A stretch of DNA of 64,000 nucleotides from Flaveria trinervia. Taxonomy: Eukaryota > Streptophyta > Magnoliopsida > Asterales > Asteraceae. The notes beneath the pieces were generated by a model. It worked only from the letters and a program-made list of their open reading frames with translations. It did no database searches and had not been told where the DNA came from. The position numbers were made by a program, and so were the translations under genes. This document shows, piece by piece, positions 36,481 to 47,595 of this stretch. Location of the stretch: the NCBI GenBank assembly GCA_025506515.1, contig CM046444.1:74134192-74198191 (forward strand), read 5' to 3'. Each line of letters opens with the position of its first letter. Position 1 is the first letter of the stretch.

Positions 36481-37850
36481 GGCTCTATCTGGGATAGAAA
36501 CCCGAGTGAAGACAAACATTTGCTTCATGGTTTGTCCTCTTGTCTTTACCCCAGAGACAACATCATCCAATGATGTTTGTGGTAGGGTGAGACTTGTGGA
36601 TCCTAAGCTGAGGGATCATAGCAAGTTTTAAGAAAGATCTAAATTTGAAAAATTTTAATGTGGAATAGATGTCTCTCCTACCACACACAACCTTTCAAGT
36701 GAAACTTGATCCAAGCAGTGTGTTGACATCATTGATGTTCTCATCCATGGTGTGGTTAGTGGCATCATGAAATTCTTGGTCACTGTCACCATCACCATTG
36801 TTGTCTTCCACAGTTGAGGTGTTCTTATCTGGTTATAGAGCCTTGGAGCTGGAATTTGAAAGCATACCAAATGTATCAGCTAATTTGTCATTGTTGGGCT
36901 GATAGAAACCTCATTTGTAGAAGTGGTTCCCACTGGAGCTGAAGATATATGCTTTGAAGATCTTCCTAGCTCAAATCTTGGATCATGATCATGTGTATTC
37001 AAATTTTCTACAGATCCTGAAACATTCTCACAAGATTTGTTAAAACAGTTGGTAACTAATCAAGATCCAACAACCATCCGTACCAGAACCAGTAACACAA
37101 GGTGTGTGTTCATTGAAAGTCACATTGCTGACTCCTCAACAATTCTAGTCTAAGTTGTAACACTCTATAAGCCTTAGCTTGGGAAGAGTATCCAATAAAG
37201 TATCCATCATCTGATTTCTTAGCAAACTTGGCAATTTGATCTTTGGTATTCAAGATGGTGCAAGGACATCCAAATGACCTGAGAAAACCAATGAAAGGTC
37301 TCCTCGTGTGCCAAGTTCATAAGGAGTTTTGCCATGAGTCTTAACTACTAACACTTTGTTCTGCACATAGCAAGTAGTGTTGACTGCCTCTGCCCAGAAG
37401 GTGATGGGCAATTTAGAATCAGACAACATGGTTCTTGCAGCTTCAATCAGTGTCCTGTTTCTCCCCTCAGCAACACCGTTTTGCTGAGGAGTCCTGGGAG
37501 CACTAAATTGTCTTGTAATACCCTTTTCATCACTGAATGTTTCAAGGATATGGTTCTAAATCGGTTCCTTGATCACATCTTATGATCTTGACCTTGTGAT
37601 CAGATTGATTCTCAATATTCAAGATGAAATTTTTTAGAATCTCAGGAGTCTCTCCCTTAGTTCTAAGGAAGAAAACCCAAGTGAATCTTGTAAAGTCATC
37701 TGTGATCACTAGACATATAGGTCCTTCCTAAACTCGTTACACTGGTGGGGCCAAAAAGATCCATATGTAACAAGTGTAGGGAGTAGTGATTGAGTTCTTT
37801 TCCTTAGGCTTGTGAGGTACCTTATGTTGCTTCCCTTTAGGCATGCAACA
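36481..37850 (-). pseudogene. pol: CoP2 integrase and linker, broken
   Basis: Integrase remnants in several frames: the MDLFGPT start near 37770, the Asp-containing block near 37575, and the block around the catalytic Glu near 37460, followed by the conserved QNKVLVV-like and RSFGCPC-like stretches down to about 37250. 36481-37200 is the variable linker to RT. It parallels 57431-58651 of E. No long frame remains. Confidence 0.75.
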
Positions 37851-38400
37851 CAGTGTTCATCACTTGTAAACTATTTCTTTGGCATTCCAGTTACCAAGTC
37901 ATGCTTAATTAACTTATTCATGTTCTTAAAGTTTACATGGCACATTCTTTTATGCCATAAGAAAGACTCATCACTATTGGTCTTAGACAGAAAGCATGAA
38001 ACTTCTCGAGAGGGAGAGGTTTCTTGCAAATCCATCTTGTAATGTTTCCTTTCCTGGGGGCTCTAAGCAAGATATGCTCATGAGGAATGACCACACCAGG
38101 CTTAAGAACAATGCACTCATGCTCAATAAAGAGCATGTTATGACTCTGATCATAAAATCGAGATACACTCAGAAGATTGTATCCAAGCTCCTTTACAAAG
38201 TTTACCTTTTCTATGCTGAGCTTACCATTTGTGACCTTTCCCCTTCCAGAAATGTAACCACCTTCATCTCCACCAAAAGCAACAGGTCCTCCATCAATCC
38301 TTTCAAAGTTCTGGAGTAGTGATCTATTGCCAGTCATATGCCTGGAGCAGCCACTGTCTATGATCGAGACATTTCTGTCTATCTTCAGTTATCCATGCAC
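37851..38400 (-). pseudogene. pol: CoP2 protease and pre-integrase domain
   Basis: A frame at 38337-37933 begins MTGNRSLLQNFERIDGG; just upstream (38360-38335) is the protease-type DSGCSRH motif. It continues with FGGDEGGYISGRGKV and LGYNLLSVSRFYDQ, typical of copia pre-integrase. The His/Cys region follows near 37960-37840 in other frames. Confidence 0.85.
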
Positions 38401-41074
38401 AAAAGAGAATGATTAGTTACATCTGGAAACCCAAGCCTTGCTTGTCTTGGCTCATTTGTAGAAGGTAAATTACCATAATAGATCTTCAGTTGTTTTGATG
38501 TAGAATCTCAGTCACTTGGTCTTTCTTAGACGTCCACACCACCTTTGGATTCTTGGACTTGACCTTCAAAACTTAGAAGCTTTTGGAGCTTCAGAAGTTT
38601 TGATGACTGAACCTTTGGAAGATTCTGCAAAGACTGCAGCAGACTTCAGTGCTTCGGAAGAACTCCTTTCTTCCGAGACCAAATTTCTTCCGAAGAGAAT
38701 TTTCCACTTCCCTTCTTGTTAGATTTGGAACTTCGGAAGGAAACTGTTTTCCTTCTGAAGCTTGAATCTTCTTAGAACTCTTTGAAGCCTTTGTTTGGTC
38801 ATATGGACAGTACCTTTAGGATTGAAGGGACAATCCTTTGCAATGTGAGTGGTGCTGTCACACATACACAATTCATCTTCTTCTTCACAAGAGCCTTGTC
38901 TTGAGAGTAAGACTGTCTTTGGTCACTACCCTTCGCCACCTTCATCTTTGCAGATGCTGAGACAGTCCTCTTGGGCTGAGGACTGTGCTTGGAGATTGAT
39001 GGTCCAGGCTATGCAGCAGTGATACACAGCAGATCAGTCTTCTTCTTGCTGCTGAGATGAGTTGAACAAGAACCAGAACTCTTAGCAGAGGAGTTTTGGT
39101 TGATGTCTTCAGTCCCTACCACTTTAAACCCTGCAGAAATAAAAACTTGTTTATGCTTAGAGTCAAAAGTAGCCTTGATCTCTTGAGCCTTCCTTGCCTT
39201 TCTTTTGCTCTTTCTGATCAAGTTCTTTCTCATGGACTTGGTCATCACAGTCTTCACTTTCTCCTCATCAGGATAGTGCCCTTCTTGGAATCCTCCTCTT
39301 CACTCTTTGTAGAGGATTCTTCACTATCTCTTCTTCATCCTCCTCACTCATAGGATCTATGAGAGGAAGCTCATCTTCATAAGTTCCACACCTAGGAGAT
39401 CTTACTGACAAGATTGTGTGTGGAGGAGCTATCTCATTGGATCCCAGTCCCTGTTTGTTTTGATAGCACACTTTGTTTTGTGCAGATGATGGTATCATGT
39501 TCTTGAAGGTCTCCTCTTCAAGAACACTCTTTTCTGCCCTGGCTTTGCTGATCACAAGCTCAGCCTGGCACTCAGTTAACTTGGTTATGAGATCTTAATT
39601 TGAGTCCTAAAATCTGTGTGTTCATGTTTTAGAACTGAAATGGTTTTCTCTAAGTACTCTATTTTCACCTTATAATCATTTTCAGACTTTCTAAATTCAG
39701 ATTTTAAAATGTTTAAGGACTCAACATCAGATCTCAGTTCCAAGTTATAGGACCTATACTTGTTAACTTTAGCAATGCATTTAGGAGTACAGAGATGTTC
39801 CAATACCTTGGCTTTATCATGATCTGCCATCATGCTTGGTTTGGAGAAGCATCTTCCACATGAAAGCTCCAGTCAAAGCCTCCTTCTTCAACAGCAACAG
39901 CAGCTTGCTGCTTTGACTTCTCATTATGGAGAGCTCTGTGAGTGTAGTTTAGTCTGAATTGTGTTTGGCCACCATTTGTTCTAGGTGCCTTACACTCTCT
40001 GGCAAAGTGGCCCATCGTTACAGTTGTAACACTTGACTTTGCCTTTGTCCAGTCCAAACTTTCCACTGGTTGCATTGCTTGGAAACTTCCTTCCAGTCCT
40101 CTTGTAGAACTTTTTGGCTCTATGAGTGAGAAGAGCCATCTGCTGGACTATTTCCATGTATTCCAGATCATCTGGATGGATACAGTCCAGGTCCTCAAGA
40201 GTGAAAAGAGAGTTGCCACAGCTTTCATCAAAACACATAAAGCTTGAGAAGAGCTTGTCTCTTGGAATGGGCTTCCTTCAGTGTAGTTCTCCTTTGGTGT
40301 CTCTGGGAAGGTGATGAAAGGACCCTTGGGTGAGTTGTCAGGGTAGCATAAGAGATGATGTTTGGGTTCTATGCTGTCCCTTTCAACCACATGTAGGGCT
40401 GAACCCATTTGATTTTTGGAGTTGCCACATGAACCTTGCATGTTCATTTCGATCTGGTATCCACTGAGAATCCCATACAACTCTGTTAGAGTAACAGTTT
40501 TGAGATTTTCAGTTCTCTTGATCACCACACAGTAGTGTGTCCACTGCCTAGGAAGTGAGGACATGAGGTTCCTTACAATATCTCTATTTTCAAGAGAAAC
40601 TCCTCCATCCACTAGGGTATCCACGATCTCAACATACCTGAAGTACTGCTGAGTCATGGTTTCACCTGTTTTGAAGGTAAAGTTTTCAAACTGCTACTTC
40701 AGGAGATCCTTCTTGTTCTCCTTGGCTTTAGAAGAACCCTCATACTTTAGTTTCAGTGCATCCCACAGCTGCTTGGCTGTTTTGCACTTCTTGAAACCTC
40801 TGTACACAGAGTTTGGAAGGGCAGTTTGAAGAGTTGTCATGACTTTTCTATCTATCTCTACTCTCTTCCTATCTTCATCAGAGTAGTTAGCCGTATCTTT
40901 GGGGATCATACTAGCACCAGTATCAGAAGGTGTGCTGAGTATGAAAGATCCATTCTCAATAGACTCCCACATTCGTGAATCAACAGACTTGATGAAACCT
41001 TCCATTCTTAAACACCAGGTGTCAAACTCATCAAGAGTGATCAGTGGGGACTTGTTCATGGTTCCAGTTTCCAT
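38401..41074 (-). pseudogene. gag: CoP2 gag and linker, frameshifted
   Basis: Start METGTMNKSPLITLDEFDTW at 41074; E has the same segment preceded by MAAITKAD. Pieces: 41074-40694, 40657-40148 (TQQYFRYVEIVDTL, MSSLPRQWTHYCVV), 40238-39990, 40075-39830, 39833-39585 (coiled-coil-like) and 39555-39009. The CCHC knuckle is split by a frame change near 40020 (CYNC in one frame, GHFAREC in the next). A second knuckle-like segment lies near 38870 (DSTTHIAKDC). The linker at 38540-38760 carries CTTCGGAAG motifs within coding sequence. Confidence 0.85.
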
Positions 41075-41160
41075 ATCAGTTTTGGAAATGGCACCATTTG
41101 AAAAGTTTAGTATTTGTGTGTGTGAGGGATCTAAAGATGGTGAGATCTTATATCAAGAGC

Positions 41161-41178
41161 CTGAAAGCTCTGATACCA
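41161..41178 (-). other. CoP2 primer-binding site
   Basis: TGGTATCAGAGCTTTCAG on the minus strand, two bases from the 5' LTR. Initiator tRNA-Met type. Confidence 0.9.
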
Positions 41179-41180
41179 AA

Positions 41181-41977
41181 TGCAGGATCGTTGAAGGGTG
41201 TAGAGTTACAACACAACAACACAAAGAGAAGATAAACTAAACTTAGATCAAAGAGTAAACTGGATTAACCAAGTGGTGATACTAAGAACACAAGTAATAT
41301 ATGAGACTGAACACAATGAACACAAGTGTTTGGTTTTCAAGAATGCAGTATATTTCCTTCTCTATGTTCTATTACAAGTGTTACAAAAGCATATTCGAAA
41401 GATACAAGAACATGAGATACTTATACAACATGCTACAGCCGGCTATACTTTGAAAGCCAGCTGGATACAATTGACTAGACACACACAAAATCAATTGTAG
41501 AATCAAAAGGCAGATTGCCTTTTGACTAGTGACTATGACATGCCATAGCTCACATCCTTATCTATTACAAAAAAAGGATAAAGTACATAAAGTAGAAAGT
41601 TACAGACTCAAGACCTCAATGTACAGTTACCAAAAGCATGGACCTTTTCACCAAACATGTTAGTTGGTGACTTGCAGAGTTGCAGCGGAAAGGTGTCCAG
41701 CTTTATGGAATAGTACATCAGATAAAGCATGTTACTATAAGTCTTTGAAGAAATCTGTCTTCATGAACTTGAAGCTTCAGAAGACTTTGTCTCTGAGGCT
41801 TCGGAAGACTTCATCTTTGGCTTCGGAAGATGTTGTCTTGGCTTCGGAAGATTGCACACTTAGAGTATTTCTATTGCACATGTGAAACTTTCGAAGCATT
41901 CCACTTTAATGCATTGTGCAACATGCAGAAAGACTAAAGATGTTTAAGTTGCGTCAGCCTCTTCATTAATCTCTACA
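41181..41977 (-). repeat. CoP2 5' LTR
   Basis: 797 bp, partner of 30062-30862. CTTCGGAAG motifs at 41750-41900, including several perfect copies; stem-loop at about 41649-41670. It ends at the point where C's integrase resumes. Confidence 0.93.
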
Positions 41978-42612
41978 AAATGGTGTTGTTGAGAGAAGAA
42001 ATAGGACACTTATAGAGGCTGCTCGAACCATGTTAGCTAATTCAAAAGTACCTCTAACATTCTAGGCAAAGGCAGCCAACATTGCACGTTATGTGCAGAA
42101 TAGAGTTCTTGTAGTTAAGCCATATGGAAAGGCCCCTTATGAGTTATGGAACAAGAGGCCACCCTTCATTGGCTTTCTTAGGTCCTTTGGCAGCATGTGT
42201 ACCATACTTAACACAAAGAAAAATTTGGCATAATTTGTTGAAAAGTCGGATGATGCTATCTTTGTTGGATATTCCTATAACTCTATTGCCTATAGAGTTT
42301 ACAATATTAAAAATCAACAATTTGAGGAATCATCCAACATTATTGTTAAGGAGCACACTCCTTGTGTTAGGGGGAATGGACCTGATCATATCATTGATTT
42401 TGAAGTGTTTCCAAACTATTCTAAACTTTCTTGTGAGAATGTTTTAGTTGTAACAGGTACTCAAAATGATTCTAATGATGACCAATTGTTTGAGTTACAC
42501 AAACCTCTTCCATGTTCTCTAATAAATGCTGTAAATCAAGCTCCACCATTTGAAGATCTGGTAGTAAAACTATGTCAAGAACTAGTGGAGCATCAACAAG
42601 TTGTCAACAAAG
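41978..42612 (+). pseudogene. pol: Element C integrase, second part
   Basis: Continues the frame cut at 30061: NGVVERRNRTLIEAARTMLA with the catalytic Glu, then ARYVQNRVLVV, APYELWNKRPPFIGFLRSFG, FVGYSYNSIAYRVYN. A few stops are present. At 42612 it is cut by a solo LTR and resumes at 44723. Confidence 0.9.
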
Positions 42613-44717
42613 TGTAAGGCCCTGTTCTTGGGATGCTTACATCTAGACAATCATCGCACAAAAAATATTAAACATACATTTAAGTTTGTAAAACATGATA
42701 GAAAAATACGTAATAAACCATTTCCTATATTAATGACCAGTTTTGCATGATAATACAGTCATTGTTAACTGTTTCAAAAATCTCATTGTCTGCATTACAC
42801 CACAAAAATGTCATTTAACATAAAATAGATGCCATCCTAATAACATGCTAAGTAGGTGCACACATGCCATCTCTAACAATCATTACCTGCCAACTATTAA
42901 ACATACGAAAGTTAGCGATGCTGAGTGAGTTCTAGTTTTATAAAATAAAATAATTTTACTTCCATTTAAAATTGTGTTTTACTTGCATATGCGATCATGC
43001 ATCATACATACAAATAGATTTTTTTTATTATCTAGCATCATTATTCATTATCTTTCATTTAATGTATGTGATTATTATCATTAATTTTCATTCATAGCCT
43101 TCCTTACTTATCTTTCGTACATTCGTCACCTTTCTTACTTACATTCCGGACCAATGCCATGTGTTATACCCAGAACATTGTGCATGAAGCTAATTACTGG
43201 GCTTGAGATCTATCAATAAACCCTGAAAATTATGCACGAAGTTGACACTAGTACCTAGGGCAAGTGACAAGGGTCCAATACATATGGTCAATCACAAAGA
43301 TTAGACCCCAGTGTGCGTCCTTCCAGGGTAGCTAACCCGCACACCGTTGAGCTGACACCCTTCATTGGGTGTGAACCTCCTTACAATGCTTGCGAAACTT
43401 TCCTTATATTCATTCTTTCGTTAATGCATGCATTCATTCTTTCGTACGTTCCTTTTATCATTATCATTAACTTCTACTATACATTGCATAATACCTTTCG
43501 TTCATTTTATCATCACAACTTGTAAGTTATGAAATAATACATAATAGGAATAGAAGGTCAAAATAATGCATTCATACATAACATTACCAAGCACAATTAA
43601 TCATAAAAACATAACCGATCCTCCGCGGGACAGTGGTGGTTTAGGTGTGGTTGCCCCAGACAGCTGGGTCCTAGCCACAGTAGCCCCTAGTGGGGTCCAA
43701 AGGGCAATGCCCCTCGCTTGGGTCGTGCTGGCAGGTCGGCATGAATAAATTTTATTTTTAAACATTTATATAGCACATTTGCTTACAGAAAATCGATCTT
43801 CCTCTTAAAACCTCCTAAAATCTTGTCCTTTAAAAACATATATTTTGTATGCATAATAGCCCCAAAACACAAGAAAACATATAAACAAGGGGATCTAGAA
43901 CTCACCTAGACTCAGTGAGTAGCTTCTCAATCAAGCTTTCTAAGAAGGGTCACACTACAGAGCCTGCAAATAATTTAACACTCGAAGGGGTTAATTTCCA
44001 CCTAATTTCGCTACCAGATTAGCGGATTCGCAGCTAGTTTCGCTGGTTGTTTCGTTGGTAGTTTCGTTGCTAGTTTCACCCAACTTTCGTTGGAATTCTA
44101 AGTTTGTGGAACTAAAGTTTTGCATAAAGTTTTCACAGTTTCGCTAGAGGACTACACAATTTCGTTGGACAAACCGACAGTTTTGCAAAACGGGCTGAAA
44201 TTACGAATCCACCCATTTTGACCCAAAACTACAACCGTTTACATCCAAATCCTTGGTTTATCACTCATGAATCATATCTAAGCTTTTTACATGTTTTATT
44301 ACACAAAATCATGTGTTTTGGATGTTTCTTTGCCTCTTTAAAAACCCCCAAACCCTAGAATCCGGTTTAATCTAAAGAAAGGATTAAATAATGTTTCTTA
44401 CCTGGATTCTTGGTCTTTTCTTGTTATTTGGATGCCCACAAATACCAATCTCCAATCCCTTGATCAACCGACCCTTGAATCATCACCTCCTATCTACTTT
44501 CTCTCTCTAGACACTCTCTCTAGAAGTTGGGTGTTGAGTTGCAAATCAGAGTGGCTCATGCTGACTCGTTTATGTATACCTGGTGTTCTCAGGACCTTAT
44601 ACTCATTTAAAACATAACCCGCAAGTTTACTCGGTCCATAATCCATTTTCATTAAATAACCCCGTCTAAGCCCATTATTATTAATTTGCTCATTTTGACT
44701 TTATTCTAGGCGTTACA
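42613..44717 (-). repeat. 2.1 kb solo LTR (probably Ty3 type) inserted in C
   Basis: TGTAAGGCC...GCGTTACA with mutually inverted TGTAA/TTACA ends, flanked by CAAAG on both sides (42608-42612 and 44718-44722), a perfect five-base target duplication. No internal genes, hence a solo LTR left by LTR-LTR recombination. Minus orientation is a weak call. 44020-44180 carries about eight TTTCG(T/C)TGG-like copies. The short frames inside look like chance. Confidence 0.88.
44020..44180. repeat. TTTCGTTGG / TTTCGCTGG motif array in the solo LTR
   Basis: Direct copies of TTTCGCTGG, TTTCGTTGG, TTTCGTTGC and TTTCGCTAG spaced by 5-40 bases. Not palindromic, unlike the other arrays in the window. Confidence 0.6.
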
Positions 44718-45105
44718 CAAAGTGAGCCTCAAAACTCATCTAGTGACAATGCACAACACCAAGTTGATGGAAGCACCATTTTGAAAGAACAGTCAACTAT
44801 TAATGCTACTCCATAACAAATTGATACTAATGTTGTCTGTCCTTCATTCAATCAGTCCACATTGAATGAATGTCAGCGCTCAACTAGATCAAGTGTTCAT
44901 AACCCTGATCAAAACCGTTTCAATTTGGATCCATCCACGTAATTGAATGTACTTCCTAGGCTCAGGATTCACAAAACTCATCCACCTGAGAACATCATTG
45001 GAGATGATTCTAAAGGCGGAATCATAGGAAAATTATCTCTTCTTTTTATTGGTGTAGATAACCCAGGTGAATGTAAGTTACATGCATTGGCAAGTGAAAC
45101 TAATT
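44718..45105 (+). pseudogene. pol: Element C integrase-RT linker, 3' truncated
   Basis: The frame continues after the solo LTR: NSSSDNAQHQVDGSTI, then TRSSVHNPDQNRFNLDPST and RLRIHKTHPPENIIGD, the conserved linker before RT in this family. It stops at about 45105, just before RT should begin, and the sequence switches to element D on the other strand. Confidence 0.8.
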
Positions 45106-46924
45106 AAATGACCTAGTAAAAGAGTCAATGTCAAATAGCCACTCGTGACCATTTATGGACTTAGGGAAAGAATGCTCATTAAATTGAAAATTAGTTGATT
45201 TATCAATAATTTTAAATCAAGGATTAAACACTGTAAAAGCCTTTGAGACTGATGAATGACCTAGAAAGAATCCTTATCAGACATAGGAGCAAATTTTCCC
45301 AAATGGTCTTGGGTGTTTAATATTGAGACAGGACTACCAAATTAGTTAAAGAATCCAATGAATGATTTTCTATGAAAAGGTTCATAAGGTGTCTTATTGC
45401 TTTCTTTGAGAATCGAAGTTTGATTTTGTACAAAGCATGATGTGTTAACTGCTTCTGCCCAAATGGTAATTGGCCGTTTAGCAACAGCTAGTATTGCTCA
45501 TGCTACCTCAATTAATTTTCTATTTCTCCTTTCAACTACCTCAATTAATGTTCTATTTCTTGTTTCAGCTATCTCATTTTATTGAGAAGTTATAGCTGCA
45601 CTAATTGATGAGCAATGTCTTTGGTTGCACAAAATGAACATGGATCTTTATTTTTGAATTATGTCCCATTGTCACTTCTAATTAATTTAACTTTATGATC
45701 AAGTTGATTTTCAATTTTAGTAATAAAATCTTTTATTATTTGGGACATTTTTTTATGAAGTAAAAAAAGAAAACCCATATGAATCTTGAAAAGTCATCAA
45801 TGATCACCAAACAATATTATTTCTTTCCAATGCTCATAACATGAGTTGGACCAAACAAATCCGTATGAAGTAGTTTCAATGGAGAATTGTTTGTGTTCAC
45901 AAACTTTGGTTTGTGCAAAGACTTGTGATGTTTTCCTTTGATACATTCTAAATAGTGGTCAATGATATCAAATTCTTTTTAGGTAAACGAATGACATGGT
46001 TTCCTTTGACAAATTTATTCATGTTTTTGAAATTAGTATGTCCTAAACATCTATGCCAAAGTTATGATACATCAGATGATGCTTTTGACAACATACGTGT
46101 TTCTTCTTTAGGTGTTGCATAAATTAAGGTTTAAGACAGGTATTATCTTCCTCGAGGTCTTCAAGATAACCCATTCTTTAGTATTTTGAAATCCTAGTTT
46201 CAGAATGTAGCAATGAGTGTGTGTGAAGTGAGTGGAATATTTCATGTCACATATCTCGGACATGCTGAGAAGGTTGAAGTTCAGTTGCTCTCAATAGTTC
46301 ACTTTATCAAAGCTCAATAGCCCATTTGTCACAAATCCTTCACTCGTATTTCTTCCACCTTATGAATCTCCACCAAATGCCAAAGTAGTTCTATGAATAT
46401 TCTAGAAATCATGAATGAGGAACTATCTTAAGTCATATGGTGGGAGCATCCATTGTCCATATACCATGAATTGTTGGACCTGTATGGATGACCCTACAAG
46501 CAAGAACTAATTAGAATAAGGAAGCCAAGCCATGATGGTCTTGGTTTCTCATTCCTATCCATGAAAATAACTTCTTGGTACTTTCCTCTAGGTTTTGGTT
46601 TAGACGATAAGCTTTGATGGATTTGTGTTGACGCCCTTTTTATTTCATCCGATCAATTTCAACTGAAGAGTCAGAGGAGTAGTCAAATCTTTGGTCCCTG
46701 TTTCTGTAAAGAAATTGGACACGCTTTTTATTTTTAGAAATAACTTTTGTTTTATATCTTGAATGAAAATCATGTGAATTTTCCATAATTTGATTACTAT
46801 TTGTTTTGACACTCTCTACTCCTCTTTGATCACAGAAGTTATCATCAGAAGTTGAAACCCTGGATTGTGTGTATATGATGAATTTCTAAATTTGGGCTTC
46901 ATCGTTGAAATTGGTAAGATGGGC
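45106..46924 (-). pseudogene. pol: Element D protease and integrase, 3' truncated
   Basis: Minus-strand copia pol with many stops. Right to left: protease/pre-integrase near 46480-46250 (LAFGGDS, NLLSMSEICDMKYS), His/Cys region near 46050, integrase core with MDLFGPT near 45870, SDNGT near 45670 and the Glu block near 45550, then KSINGHEWLFDIDS near 45160. RT, RNase H and the 3' LTR are missing: it ends at about 45106 against element C. The Glu block is tandemly duplicated (45506-45571). Confidence 0.85.
45506..45571 (-). repeat. In-frame 33 bp tandem duplication of the integrase Glu block
   Basis: Two adjacent 33-base units (45506-45538 and 45539-45571) encode VERRNRKLIEV and AETRNRTLIEV on the minus strand. 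This is the helix carrying the catalytic Glu of the copia integrase. The units differ at several bases, so the duplication is not very recent. Confidence 0.8.
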
Positions 46925-47125
46925 TTATGTTGTAGAAATCAGAAACCTTTTTTGTTTGAAGAAACAATCAGATGTGTTGTAATTTTCCATATCACAGACT
47001 GAACAATATTCATTGAAATAACAATCTTTGGTTGAGTGATTATTCATGTTACAAATTAAGTAGTATTCGTTGAAATAACACTCATCTGTTTTGTGATTTA
47101 ACATATCACAAATGTCACAATACAT
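46925..47125 (-). pseudogene. gag: Element D gag C-terminus: triplicated zinc knuckle
   Basis: An open stretch with three copies of a CX2CX4HX4C-type finger at 19-residue (57 bp) spacing: CDICDMLNHKTDEC, YLICNMNNHSTKDC and CSVCDMENYNTSDC, joined by YFNEY. The first is complete, the second lacks the first Cys (Tyr) and the third lacks the His (Tyr). The position matches the second, single knuckle in the CoP1 gag (CEVCGLFNHLTDDC). Confidence 0.8.
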
Positions 47126-47142
47126 CTTGTAACTCCATGTTG

Positions 47143-47595
47143 AACACTTGAATCAAATATCATGAAGATTTGTAAGATCAAAAAATGATAAACACACTAA
47201 AACCCATTTGATGTATATTGATTGCAAATAATTTGTACAAAGTGAAAACCCCCAATCAATTGGTCATGCAACCATTATTCAACACTAATGACAATTAACC
47301 TATTTATAGTCTAGACTAATATTCACTAATTGCACTTAACCCCCTATACTTAGGCTAATTAACACAAAATTACATATTACACATAAAAATGACTAAAAAC
47401 TAGATAAAATATATTTTGTCACACAAAATATATTTATTACAATATAACTCCTAGTCATCTAAATCTTTAACGTCTCGTCTTGGTTCCTCGTCTCGAACGT
47501 GTTGGGTTTGACTTTTACGTAGACTTTGACCGTGATGTTGACTATTATTGACTTTGACTATGTTGATAATATAGACTATCTTGTACAGCTCCAAC
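47143..47595 (-). repeat. Element I LTR (W-box-rich copia LTR)
   Basis: TGTTGAACAC...GCTCCAACA, 453 bp with inverted TGTTG/CAACA ends, followed by a polypurine tract (on the minus strand GACTATAGGGGAGTA). The U3 end (47500-47590) has five TTGAC cores. Homologous in reverse to 63908-64000 (G). It interrupts D's gag. No target duplication found, so the other end is probably deleted. Confidence 0.75.
47505..47575 (-). promoter_or_regulatory. Cluster of TTGAC (W-box core) sites in LTR I
   Basis: Five copies of (T/G/A)TTGAC(T/C) in about 62 bases. TTGAC is the established core of WRKY transcription-factor sites in plants. The cluster is close to the 5' end of U3. The homologous LTR at 63930-64000 also has five copies. 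Binding is an inference. Confidence 0.5.

Larger units (their letters stand above)
30062..41977 (-). mobile_element. CoP2: complete Ty1/copia element nested in C's integrase
   Basis: 11.9 kb, LTRs 30062-30862 and 41181-41977, primer-binding site, gag, pol, extra 3' ORF and polypurine tract in normal order. It interrupts C's integrase; the flanks share AAAT (30058-30061 and 41978-41981; AAAAT if the terminal A of the LTR is counted). In the first 190 or so LTR bases I count about six substitutions and no indel, so it is older than CoP1. It is coding-dead, with many stops and an altered RT motif. Confidence 0.95.

Noticed and set aside
43566..43748. Short GC-rich frame in the solo LTR
   Set aside because: Isolated, no domain, and inside a repeat with intact insertion boundaries.
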